64,000 nucleotides of DNA from Burkholderiales bacterium. Its GTDB lineage: Bacteria; Pseudomonadota; Gammaproteobacteria; Burkholderiales; SG8-41. The stretch covers positions 62,001-126,000 of the forward strand of contig JAHCAG010000002.1 of NCBI GenBank assembly GCA_019635015.1, given 5' to 3'. Positions 8,127 to 15,657 of this stretch are shown here, piece by piece (the first letter of the stretch is position 1; every line of letters starts with the position of its first letter). Under the pieces are notes generated by a model. The model was not told the DNA's origin. It made no database searches and worked only from the letters and a program-made list of their open reading frames with translations. The position numbers and the translations under genes are program-made.

Positions 8127-9458
8127 TCAAGGCACCGCCAGTCGCGCCAGTTCGCCGGCATCGGGCAGTTCCGCCAATGACCAGCAGCAATCGATCAGCT
8201 TTCGGGTTTTCGGCTGCGGCAGGGTATCAGCGACCAGATCAATGAATTTGCGTTCCAGGTCCCGGTCGCTCATCGGGTTGCTGGCGCTGCCCAGGGCATG
8301 CGGTATATGGCAATCGAGCACCTCGCCGCCGGCCAGCGTCATGGTCACACGGGCCTCATCTTCGCGCAACTGCTCGTCCGCCTCGGCCACAATACGCTCA
8401 CGCAGTGCCGCCACGCGCGGATCAAAAACCATTTCATCGGTGTACTGGCGTTCGCCGGCAACGCCGTCCACGATGGAAACGGCCGCGGAATGATAAAGAC
8501 TCCACTTGCTTTCGAGCCCGCCTTTCGGCGACTTTATACCCGTCAGTTTCAGTGCAAGAGGATGCACGCGCAACGTCATGCCGGTGACCCTGGCGGGATC
8601 GACGGGCGGCGACCCGCGCAGTTGCAGACAGGCATCGATGACCGGATGACATACAACCCCGCAGGCATGGGGCTTGTAGGTGTTGAGCTCCATCTCCCAG
8701 ACCTTGCCCAGTTCTGTGAGAACCTCGCCAAGGTCGTGCCGGGTCGACACCGCATTGGCGAAACCCCGGGGCGCCTCGATCACCCGTTCCGAACTGGTGA
8801 AACCCTGCGCAGCCAGAAGCGCCGCCTGCAGGCCGTTTTGCGCCGCCCGCCCGTGAACGAAACTCTTGCACATGGTCCCGGCCATATCCCGCAGGCCCGC
8901 CGCCTGGGTGCCGGCGATGCCGAATGCCCAGGCCATCTTCTGCTCATCGAGGCCCAGCACCTTGCCGACGGCGGCGGCCGCGCCGAACACACCGGCGGTG
9001 CCGGTGATGTACCAGTTGACGTTGTGCCCCTGGTAAATGGCATTGGCGATGCGGCATTCAACCTCCACCCCGAGGACGAAGGCGTGTAGGAAATCACTAC
9101 CCGAAAACGGCCGGTATTCGGCAAGCGCGAGCAGGGAGGATGCCACCGGCACGCTGGGATGCACCAGTGTGCGCAGGTGCGTGTCGTCGAAATCAAGCAC
9201 GTGCGCACTGATGCCGTTGACCAGCGCGGCGTGCAGGATGTCGAGCCGTTCGCGGCGACCCAGCACAGTGGCCTGTGCAGGCCCGGAAAACGGCGCCAGC
9301 GTCGCCAGCGCGACAGAGACGGCATCGTGATGCGCGCCGCCGATGGCGCAACCCATCCAGTTCACGACGGACCGTTTGGCCTCGCGGTAAGCAGCCGCAG
9401 GAATATCCGCAGGCCGTGAATCGACTACAAAACGTGCCAGTTCCCGGGTGATTTCCAT
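8127..9458 (-). CDS. MmgE/PrpD family protein
   Basis: 443 aa from the ATG at 9456-9458; a GTG three codons upstream (9465-9467) directly abuts the stop of the Bug gene and is an alternative start. Sequence hallmarks are NWMGCAIGGAHHDAV, HVLDFDDTH, GTAGVFGAAAAVGKVLGL and KPHACGVVCHP, the shared core of MmgE/PrpD dehydratases (2-methylcitrate and cis-aconitate type enzymes) and of relatives acting on other di- and tricarboxylates. It is co-transcribed with a solitary Bug binding protein, an association that suggests the bound ligand is a carboxylate handled by this enzyme. Substrate not known. Confidence 0.82.
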   Translation of the reverse strand: MEITRELARFVVDSRPADIPAAAYREAKRSVVNWMGCAIGGAHHDAVSVALATLAPFSGPAQATVLGRRERLDILHAALVNGISAHVLDFDDTHLRTLVHPSVPVASSLLALAEYRPFSGSDFLHAFVLGVEVECRIANAIYQGHNVNWYITGTAGVFGAAAAVGKVLGLDEQKMAWAFGIAGTQAAGLRDMAGTMCKSFVHGRAAQNGLQAALLAAQGFTSSERVIEAPRGFANAVSTRHDLGEVLTELGKVWEMELNTYKPHACGVVCHPVIDACLQLRGSPPVDPARVTGMTLRVHPLALKLTGIKSPKGGLESKWSLYHSAAVSIVDGVAGERQYTDEMVFDPRVAALRERIVAEADEQLREDEARVTMTLAGGEVLDCHIPHALGSASNPMSDRDLERKFIDLVADTLPQPKTRKLIDCCWSLAELPDAGELARLAVP

Positions 9459-9467
9459 GTTGCCCAC

Positions 9468-10436
9468 TCAGTCAGCGCGAATGCCTGCGGCCTTGATGAC
9501 CTTGGCCCACTTCGCGATCTCGCTGCTGGTGTAGGCCGCGTATTCCTGTGGCGTGCTGCCGATGCCCTGGAATCCGCTGGATTCGAGGCGTTTTTTCAGG
9601 TCGTCGAGGCCGAGGATCTTCACCGTCGTGCCATGCAGCCGGTTAATGATGTCACCGGGAGTTCCCGCCGGCACCAGAAGCCCGTACCAGGTCGAGGCCT
9701 CATAACCCGTAATGCCGGCTTCGCTGATGGTCGGCAGATCGGGCGCCAGTGGAAGACGGCGGTCGCCGGTGACCGCGAGGCCACGCACCCGTCCCGAAGT
9801 CACGTGCGGCATCACCGAAGGCGTGGTCGCAAATCCGACCGGCACCTGCCCGCTGATCAGCGCAATCACGGCCGGGCCGCCCCCCTTGTAGGGAATATGA
9901 GTCAGCTTCACGCCGCCCATGCTGTTGAACAGCTCCCCCGCAAGATGCGACGAGCTGCCACTGCCGGCGGACGCGAAGTCCAGTTGCCCCGGCCGCGCCT
10001 TGGTCAGCGCGATGAGCTCCTTGACCGACTTCACCGGCAGCGAAGGATGCACCACCAGAATGTTGGGCGTGGAAGCCAGAATGCTCACCGGCGCGAAATC
10101 CTTCACCAGATCGTAGTTGAGCTTGGGATAGAGGCTGACATTGATGGTGTGAGCGACATTGCCCATGAATATCGTGTAGCCGTCCGGCGGCGACTTGGCG
10201 GCAATTTCCGCTCCGAGGTTGGCTCCACCGCCCGGGCGATTGTCCGCGACCACCTGCTGGCCCAGCGTTTCGCCCAACTTCTGCGCAATCATGCGGCCCA
10301 GCGTGTCGGTACCGCCGCCGGGCGGAAACGGCAGGATGAAGCGGATGGGCTTGGCCGGATACTGGGCCTGGGCAAATGCGTTCGACACAAACGCGCACAA
10401 CAGCAGCGACACCAGCAGCGGCCAATTCCTTTTCAT
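9468..10436 (-). CDS. Bug-family tripartite tricarboxylate transporter binding protein
   Basis: 322 aa with a signal peptide (MKRNWPLLVSLLLCAFVSNAFAQ) and a strong ribosome binding site (AAGGAGGAGTC). Typical Bug segments are present: RFILPFPPGGGTDTLGR, VVADNRPGGGANLG and LVVHPSLPVKSVKEL, with KGGGPAVIALISGQVPVGF in the second lobe. These periplasmic proteins bind small carboxylates and either feed a TctA/TctB-type permease or act as sensors. No permease gene is nearby. It leads an operon with the MmgE/PrpD gene, behind a LacI-type palindrome. Confidence 0.92.
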   Translation of the reverse strand: MKRNWPLLVSLLLCAFVSNAFAQAQYPAKPIRFILPFPPGGGTDTLGRMIAQKLGETLGQQVVADNRPGGGANLGAEIAAKSPPDGYTIFMGNVAHTINVSLYPKLNYDLVKDFAPVSILASTPNILVVHPSLPVKSVKELIALTKARPGQLDFASAGSGSSSHLAGELFNSMGGVKLTHIPYKGGGPAVIALISGQVPVGFATTPSVMPHVTSGRVRGLAVTGDRRLPLAPDLPTISEAGITGYEASTWYGLLVPAGTPGDIINRLHGTTVKILGLDDLKKRLESSGFQGIGSTPQEYAAYTSSEIAKWAKVIKAAGIRAD

Positions 10437-10488
10437 GACTCCTCCTTATCGGGCTTGATAGGTAAAGCAACGATGTCCGGCGCCGTTT

Positions 10489-10504
10489 ATGCAAGCGCTT
10501 GCAT
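10489..10504. promoter_or_regulatory. LacI/GalR-type operator palindrome
   Basis: ATGCAAGCGCTTGCAT is a perfect 16-bp palindrome with the central CG and GCAA/TTGC arms typical of LacI/GalR-family operators. It lies 53 bases upstream of the Bug start codon, inside an AT-rich stretch (TTTTTATAAAAGAATTTTA follows), where a promoter would be expected. No LacI-family gene is in the window, so the regulator is elsewhere. Confidence 0.55.
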
Positions 10505-10582
10505 TTTTATAAAAGAATTTTACTCTCAATTTCCTACCTTCATGGAAGACATGGCGGGCGAACCAAGCCAACAACCTTTGTA

Positions 10583-10975
10583 TCAGTCCCCCGTCTCGCG
10601 CCGGCGGGCCCACAACAACAAACTGCCCAGCAACGCCCCCACCACCGCCGCGGCCGCGCCGACCAGCGCCGCGATCACGAATTCGAAAGGCCACAGATTA
10701 TGCGAAGTCGGCCGCTGCGCCACCTCGACAATCACCCGCGCCATCACCGCGGCCGGCACCGCCGAACCCATCACCAGCACCGACCGCATGAAAGATTTGC
10801 CCGCGTAACCCCGCGCCAGCACTGCAGCCGCCAGCACCACCACCAACCCCGGCCCGTACAAGCCGTCGGGCAGATTGGCCTTGCTGTAGGGAATCATCCA
10901 GAACGGCACGCCGACCGTGAAGAAGGCCAGCGTGAAGCCGGGTTTCCACCAGTGTTTGCGCCAGTCGATGGTCAT
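10583..10975 (-). CDS. Small integral membrane protein of unknown function
   Basis: 130 aa. The N-terminus is tryptophan-rich (MTIDWRKHWWKPGF), followed by about four hydrophobic helices (residues 14-30, 40-55, 64-83, 98-122) and a short charged tail ARRRETGD. No domain recognised. It stands just downstream of another minus-strand membrane protein gene at 11,019 but the 43-base gap does not prove co-transcription. Confidence 0.55.
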   Translation of the reverse strand: MTIDWRKHWWKPGFTLAFFTVGVPFWMIPYSKANLPDGLYGPGLVVVLAAAVLARGYAGKSFMRSVLVMGSAVPAAVMARVIVEVAQRPTSHNLWPFEFVIAALVGAAAAVVGALLGSLLLWARRRETGD

Positions 10976-11018
10976 GGGAGATGCAGCATACAGCCAAATT
11001 CAGGGCATCAAGTCCGGA

Positions 11019-11519
11019 TCATCCGCCGAACTGCCGATGAAAGCGTCTGACCGTCTCGACGACCACCTCCGGATCGGCATCGAAGCCCAGCAGCACATTG
11101 ACATCACCACCGAAGACCCGCTCGCCGGGTGGTCGCCGCAGCTTTTGCCGGAAATCGCCGTCGCGGATGAACAGGCGCAGGCAACGCGCGCCGGGGCCAT
11201 CGCTGTAGGCGTTGCGGAACAGATCCACACGCTCTATCTCCCGCCAGGGAATATCGGTCACACCGTACCGTTCCACAAACGGCAACCAGGCCATGCCCGC
11301 CGCACCCAGCCGGAGCGGATGCGAAAAATGCGTCCGGTAATACCTTGCCCCCAGCATCGCCAGCACAACAAACGCCGAGGCAAACGCGAGGAAGATCAGC
11401 CGCGAAGCCATGTCGTCGGCCCCGATCCAGATCACCACGAACAGCAGCGGCAAGGCCAGCAGGGCAGGCCCTTTCCAGCGGGGGCTGGCGGATGCGGGGT
11501 GGAAAACTACGTCCTGCAT
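11019..11519 (-). CDS. Membrane protein with PH-like cytoplasmic domain (STM3941-like)
   Basis: 166 aa: a short N-terminal segment, two adjacent hydrophobic helices (about residues 17-33 and 40-57), then a soluble domain with YGVTDIPWREIERVDLFRN and ADPEVVVETVRRFHRQF. This plan of two helices plus a PH-like domain is seen in STM3941-family proteins of unknown role. The family call rests on architecture and a few residues only. Confidence 0.5.
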   Translation of the reverse strand: MQDVVFHPASASPRWKGPALLALPLLFVVIWIGADDMASRLIFLAFASAFVVLAMLGARYYRTHFSHPLRLGAAGMAWLPFVERYGVTDIPWREIERVDLFRNAYSDGPGARCLRLFIRDGDFRQKLRRPPGERVFGGDVNVLLGFDADPEVVVETVRRFHRQFGG

Positions 11520-11566
11520 AAGAACGCCTTATTGAATTGCACCTGCTCGAATACGAAGTTGGGCGC

Positions 11567-11986
11567 TCATTTGTCCGCAATGAAACGCCCGCTTTCAATT
11601 GTTAGATTCTGAGCATGTAAAGCATCTGAATAGGACATTTCTGAAAAGTAGAATCGGCCAGTTTTTTTCATCAAAACAATCGTAGCAATACCGCTATATA
11701 AGACCGGATAGTTAAACACCATCACGTTTGCATCCCTTTTAACTAACTCCAGCCGAAACATGTGCTCCTTGGACCCTTGCAACGTCTTGATTGTCTCTTT
11801 CCCAAACCAACTCTCACCGTTTCTCAATATGCTGAGTTTCTGTCCGCACAAAGCGGGGGCCGATTTACATGAAAATTCGAGTCTTTCGCCGGTGCTTGAA
11901 CACTTCGACTCACAAATGAGTGCATAAGATTCAGCAAAAGACACTACGGGCATTAGTGCAAGCAAGACCCAGGCGATCGATTTCAT
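11567..11986 (-). CDS. Low-GC orphan secreted protein
   Basis: 139 aa with a clear signal peptide (MKSIAWVLLALMPVVSFAES). The mature part has four cysteines in its first third (ICESKCSSTG, FSCKSAPALCG) that could form two disulfides, then a beta-rich region. The gene is visibly AT-rich and uses AT-ending codons, unlike all of its neighbours, which suggests recent acquisition. No family recognised. A ribosome binding site AGGACTC-like sequence precedes the ATG. Confidence 0.6.
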   Translation of the reverse strand: MKSIAWVLLALMPVVSFAESYALICESKCSSTGERLEFSCKSAPALCGQKLSILRNGESWFGKETIKTLQGSKEHMFRLELVKRDANVMVFNYPVLYSGIATIVLMKKTGRFYFSEMSYSDALHAQNLTIESGRFIADK

Positions 11987-12215
11987 TGAAGAGTCCTTTG
12001 GGGCCGAACAGATATTGATCTGAAGTATTACACCGCTTCAGCGCTCATCATATCCAAGTTCTTCGCACAGACAGAACCGCCTCACTCTCACAAAATATTC
12101 AATATAATCAATTTGCTATAGTTACATCGCCCTCATAAACCCAAAAGCGACACCTACATCCCCTGCCACCGCTGTAGTCCTCCCGCCACCCCACCGCGTT
12201 ACCCTCTGCACCACC
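11987..12215. other. AT-rich intergenic region between divergent genes
   Basis: About 230 bases between the low-GC secreted protein and the PhoD-like gene; it must hold both promoters. Bases 12,092-12,117 (AAAATATTCAATATAATCAA then TTTGCT) resemble the AT-rich motif found at six other places but match less well and do not follow a plus-strand gene. No reading frame seen. Confidence 0.4.
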
Positions 12216-13775
12216 ATGCAAAACACCCGCCGCACATTCCTGCTCCGCAGCGCCGCGCTCTCCAGCGCACTGGCCCTGCCCTCCCGCCAACTCATCGCCC
12301 AGCCGCGCTTCGAACGCAACCCGTTCACACTCGGTGTCGCTTCCGGTTATCCGCAGCCGGACTCGGTGGTGCTGTGGACGCGGCTCGCGCCCGATCCGCT
12401 GGGGGACGGCGGCATGCCACAGGCGGATGTGGCGGTGCGCTGGGAGATCGCCGCAGACGAGGGTTTCAAGACCATCGTCAACCGCGGTGAAGTGATGGCG
12501 ACGCCAGCGCTGGCGCATGCGGTGCATGTCCGCGCGCAGGGCCTCGCGCCGTCGCGCTGGTACTGGTACCGCTTCATGACGGGTGATGCGGTGAGCATGA
12601 GCGGGCGCACGCGAACCGCGCCGGCGGCGGGTGATGCCGGCGGGCGTTTCGCTTTCGCGGTGGCGTCCTGCCAGCACTATGAACACGGCCATTACGCGGC
12701 CTACCGCGACATGGCGGCGCAGGAACTCGACCTCGTGGTGCATGTCGGCGATTACATCTACGAGGGTTCCTGGGGCCGGCGCGACCGCGTCGTGCGCCAG
12801 CACCACACGTCCGAGCCGTACACGCTGGCCGATTACCGCCGGCGTTACGCGCAGTACAAGATGGATCCGCAGCTGCAGGCGGCGCACGCGGCTTTCCCCT
12901 GGCTCGCGACCTGGGACGACCACGAGGTCGACAACGACTACGCCAATGACCGCTCGCAGGACCTCGATCCGGTGGAGGCCTTTCTCAAGCGCCGCGCCGC
13001 GGCCTACCAGGCGTATTACGAACACCTGCCGCTGCCGCCCGGCACCTGGGCCGGCGGGCACTCGATGAAGATTTACGGCACGCACGGCTTTGGCCGGCTG
13101 CTGAACCTGCAACTGCTCGACATGCGCCAGTACCGCGACTACCACGTCTGTTCGCGCCCCAACCGCGGCGGCGGCAACCAGGTCGATGTGCGCGATTGCC
13201 CCGAACGCCTGCAGCCGGGACGTTCGCTGCTCGGCGCGGAACAGGAACGCTGGCTGGAACAGGCGCTGGCGGCATCACCCGCACAGTGGAACGTGATCGC
13301 GCAGACCACGGTGATGGCGCAAGCCGACCGCGGACCCGAGGACGCGCAGGTGGTCTACACCGACGGCTGGGACGGTTATCCGCTGGCGCGCGGGAAGCTG
13401 CTGAAATACATCGCCGCGCGCAAGATCAGGAATCCTGTGGTGGTCGGCGGCGACGTGCATTTCGCGATGGCGGGCGACCTGAAGACGGATTTCGGGGATG
13501 CGAAATCGCCGGTCATCGCCAGCGAGTTTGTCGCCACCTCGATTTCCTCCTTCGGCCCCAGCGCCGCGCGCATGGATGCGCTGCGCGCGAAAAACCCGCA
13601 TGTGAAGTTCGCCAACGGCGCGCGCCGCGGTTATGCGATGTTCGAGGTCACGCCGAAACGCTGGGCCACGACTTTCCGCGGGCTGGCCGATGTGGCGGAT
13701 GCGCAGTCACGCGCATTCACGACCGGGCGTTATGCGGTTGAGGATGGGCGGGCGGGGGTGCAGCGGGATAGCTGA
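12216..13775 (+). CDS. PhoD-like alkaline phosphatase/phosphodiesterase, Tat-exported
   Basis: 519 aa. The N-terminus has a twin-arginine motif (NTRRTFLLRSAA, Arg5-Arg6) and a hydrophobic stretch ending near LIAQ. The N-terminal domain starts FTLGVASGYPQPDSVVLWTRL, and the metallophosphatase core has VASCQH, VHVGDYIYEG, ATWDDHEVDNDYA and GGDVHFA, the metal-binding blocks of the PhoD family. Such enzymes cleave phosphomonoesters or diesters in the periplasm using calcium and iron. It stands alone; no Pho box was identified by eye. A weak hairpin (CTCCC-GCCC-GGGAG, 13,801-13,814) follows the stop. Confidence 0.9.
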   Translation: MQNTRRTFLLRSAALSSALALPSRQLIAQPRFERNPFTLGVASGYPQPDSVVLWTRLAPDPLGDGGMPQADVAVRWEIAADEGFKTIVNRGEVMATPALAHAVHVRAQGLAPSRWYWYRFMTGDAVSMSGRTRTAPAAGDAGGRFAFAVASCQHYEHGHYAAYRDMAAQELDLVVHVGDYIYEGSWGRRDRVVRQHHTSEPYTLADYRRRYAQYKMDPQLQAAHAAFPWLATWDDHEVDNDYANDRSQDLDPVEAFLKRRAAAYQAYYEHLPLPPGTWAGGHSMKIYGTHGFGRLLNLQLLDMRQYRDYHVCSRPNRGGGNQVDVRDCPERLQPGRSLLGAEQERWLEQALAASPAQWNVIAQTTVMAQADRGPEDAQVVYTDGWDGYPLARGKLLKYIAARKIRNPVVVGGDVHFAMAGDLKTDFGDAKSPVIASEFVATSISSFGPSAARMDALRAKNPHVKFANGARRGYAMFEVTPKRWATTFRGLADVADAQSRAFTTGRYAVEDGRAGVQRDS

Positions 13776-13820
13776 ACGCCTGCCGAACGGAACGTTACTT
13801 CTCCCGCCCGGGAGGAATAG

Positions 13821-13850
13821 TTATAAGTATTTGATTTTATTGATATTTTT
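13821..13850 (-). repeat. AT-rich ~30-bp motif, copy B
   Basis: On the minus strand this reads AAAAATATCAATAAAATCAA then ATACTTATAA, beginning immediately after the TAA stop (13,850-13,852) of the 95-aa coiled-coil gene. From AATAAAATC to the end it is identical to copy A. It lies between convergent genes, in the direction of the minus-strand gene. Confidence 0.65.
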
Positions 13851-14137
13851 TACAATCCGAGGATACGCCCGATTTCCGCGGCGTAGCGGCTGATGGTGAC
13901 GCCCTCGTAGACCGCCTCGTCGACGGTTTCGTCGAGCAGGCCGCGGATGTCCTCCAGGCTGTCGCCAACCCAGTGGTGGCGTTTCACCGGCGAGTTGAGC
14001 ACGTTGCGCAGGGTTTCGACTTCGTCGCGCAGGCGCTGCACATCGGCGTGGCCGCTGCGCACCTCGGCAAGGTCGCGCTCCAGCGCGTCGATGAGTTTGG
14101 CGGCTTCTTCGAGATTGATGTCTTTGCGGGTGGTCAT
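13850..14137 (-). CDS. Small coiled-coil protein of unknown function
   Basis: 95 aa, highly charged, with a heptad-like helix (EEAAKLIDALERDLAEVRSG, then VQRLRDEVETLRNVL) in residues 10-50 and a second helical part ending YAAEIGRILGL. The ATG follows GGAGAACAAACC, a good ribosome binding site. Cytoplasmic, no signal peptide. No family recognised. Its stop codon is fused to an AT-rich repeat. Confidence 0.6.
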   Translation of the reverse strand: MTTRKDINLEEAAKLIDALERDLAEVRSGHADVQRLRDEVETLRNVLNSPVKRHHWVGDSLEDIRGLLDETVDEAVYEGVTISRYAAEIGRILGL

Positions 14138-14268
14138 GGTTTGTTCTCCGTTGATTTGGGGGGGACATCAAATATCTGACGATCCCGGTCTCCCCTCTGC
14201 TTCGCTTCAAGTGTTCCCTTGTCTCCCCGTAAACGGAGAGAGGGAGAAGTTCAGGTAATGACTTCGAC

Positions 14269-14643
14269 TCACCCTTCGCGCCAGCGTTCCAGTTGCCGGC
14301 GTTCGCGTTTGGTGGGACGGCCGTGGCGTTCCTGCGCCGGCTCGGCGGCGAGTTTGCGCAGGGCAATCTGTTCCTCGCGTTTCAGCCGGCTCGCCTCGTT
14401 TTCGCTGTAGAGCGTGCGCGCGATGGTGGCGGAGCCGCGTTTGTCCGACAGGCCTTCAACACGCACGGTCCATTCATGGGCGCCGATGTGGATCGCAATC
14501 TCGTCGCCGACGCGCACATCCTTCGAAGACTTGACGCGCTCGCCTCCGAGTTTGACCTTGCCACCCTCCACCGCCTGCTGCGCCGCCGAGCGCGTCTTGA
14601 AGAAACGCGCGGCCCACAGCCATTTGTCGACGCGGACGGACAC
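14269..14643 (-). CDS. hslR: RNA-binding S4 domain protein (Hsp15-like)
   Basis: 124 aa from a GTG at 14,641-14,643, chosen because MSVRVDKWLWAARFFKTRSA is the conserved start of the Hsp15 family. The S4 domain spans residues 1-65 (AVEGGKVKLGGERVK, VRVGDEIAIHI), followed by a basic C-terminal tail (PTKRERRQLERWREG) that contacts RNA in homologs. Hsp15 rescues stalled 50S subunits carrying nascent peptidyl-tRNA. It starts five bases after the stop of the upstream membrane protein, so they form an operon. Gene symbol by family resemblance. Confidence 0.85.
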   Translation of the reverse strand: MSVRVDKWLWAARFFKTRSAAQQAVEGGKVKLGGERVKSSKDVRVGDEIAIHIGAHEWTVRVEGLSDKRGSATIARTLYSENEASRLKREEQIALRKLAAEPAQERHGRPTKRERRQLERWREG

Positions 14644-14648
14644 GGCGC

Positions 14649-15062
14649 TCAGTCCGGCATCGGCATCGCCTTGCGGCCGGAGAGCGCGATCCAGCCGCGG
14701 ATGATGCGGTAGAGCACCCAGATGCCGACCACCAGCATCAAGGGAATGCCGACGACCATGCCGATGATCGTGGCAATCATCAGCCAGGCGATGACGAACC
14801 AGCCGAGCGCCCACCAGAAGGTGCGGATCTGCCAGGAGAAGTGGGTATCGAGGAAAGTGCCGCGCACCGCATCGCGCTTCACGTAGTTGATGATCACCGC
14901 GATGATCGAGGGCCAGCCGCTCAGGAAGGCGGTGACGATGAAGGCGGCGCTGGTCATTCCCGTCAGCGCGCTGAAGGCGTGCAGGCCATAGATGATGTGG
15001 GTCAGCGTGACCAGGTCCTGCGCGGGCAGCGGGGCCAGGGTCTTGCCGTCGATGTCGGTCAT
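14649..15062 (-). CDS. DUF4870-like membrane protein
   Basis: 137 aa from the ATG at 15,060-15,062 behind AAGGAGGAGAACG. It has an N-terminal soluble segment, then about three hydrophobic helices, with IIAVIINYVKRDAVRGTFLD in a loop between the first and second. This arrangement of TM helices around a charged loop is typical of DUF4870/TM2-like small membrane proteins of unknown role. It is co-directional with the S4 gene, five bases apart. Confidence 0.65.
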   Translation of the reverse strand: MTDIDGKTLAPLPAQDLVTLTHIIYGLHAFSALTGMTSAAFIVTAFLSGWPSIIAVIINYVKRDAVRGTFLDTHFSWQIRTFWWALGWFVIAWLMIATIIGMVVGIPLMLVVGIWVLYRIIRGWIALSGRKAMPMPD

Positions 15063-15081
15063 CGTTCTCCTCCTTGTTGTT

Positions 15082-15471
15082 TCAGGACAGGTCGATCGCG
15101 TGTTTCTTGAAATTCTCCAGCGAGGCGAACTCCAGTGAAGCCTCGTGCGTCGCTGCCAGCACCACCCGCGGCGCGTGCCCGGCATCCAGCGCCTCGCGCC
15201 AGCGCGGCGCGCAGAGGCACCAGCGGTCGCCCGGTTTCAGCCCCGGGAAGCCAAACTCCGGCACCGGCGTCGACAGGTCGTTGCCGCGGGCCTTGCTGAA
15301 TTCGAGGAATTCCGCGGTCATCACCGCACAGACGGTGTGCACGCCGACATCTTCGGGCGAGGTGTTGCAGCAGCCGTCGCGGAAAAATCCGGTCGGCGGC
15401 CGCTCGCTGCAGGCCTGCAGCTTCTCGCCCAGCACGTTGCGGGAGTGTTCGTGGGGATCAAATCGTCTCAT
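15082..15471 (-). CDS. DUF2237 family protein
   Basis: 129 aa, the usual length. The whole chain matches the conserved pattern of DUF2237: RNVLGEKLQACS, PTGFFRDGCC, SPEDVGVHTVCAVMT, GNDLSTPVPEF, GLKPGDRWCLCAPRW and LAATHEASLE. Several cysteines (CC, C, CxC) are invariant in the family and may bind metal. The biochemical role is not known. It is upstream of and 20 bases from the DUF4870-like gene, so probably co-transcribed. Confidence 0.88.
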   Translation of the reverse strand: MRRFDPHEHSRNVLGEKLQACSERPPTGFFRDGCCNTSPEDVGVHTVCAVMTAEFLEFSKARGNDLSTPVPEFGFPGLKPGDRWCLCAPRWREALDAGHAPRVVLAATHEASLEFASLENFKKHAIDLS

Positions 15472-15518
15472 GTCAGGTTCTTCGCTCCGTGTTCATCGCT
15501 CGAAGCCCTCTCAAACAT

Positions 15519-15621
15519 TCCCTCTCCCCCGGTCGGGGGAGAGGGCGAGGGTGAGGGGCCGCAGTCGATCGTTGATTCCCCTCACCCCAGCCCTCTCCCC
15601 GCAAATGCGGGGAGAGGGGGT
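15519..15621. repeat. GC-rich palindromic intergenic repeat (CCCTCTCCCC type)
   Basis: Two hairpins flank a short spacer: CCCTCTCCCCCG pairs with CGGGGGAGAGGG at the left, and CCCTCTCCCCGC-AAAT-GCGGGGAGAGGG at the right. Between them GAGGGTGAGGGG faces CCCCTCACCCC. This is the kind of mobile, non-coding palindromic repeat that recurs in proteobacterial intergenic DNA. A 15-base piece, GGGTGAGGGGCCGCA, recurs at 43,007-43,021. It sits between two minus-strand genes. Confidence 0.65.
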
Positions 15622-15657
15622 GTTTTTGGGATGGTTGCTCATCACTCATCGCTGCTT

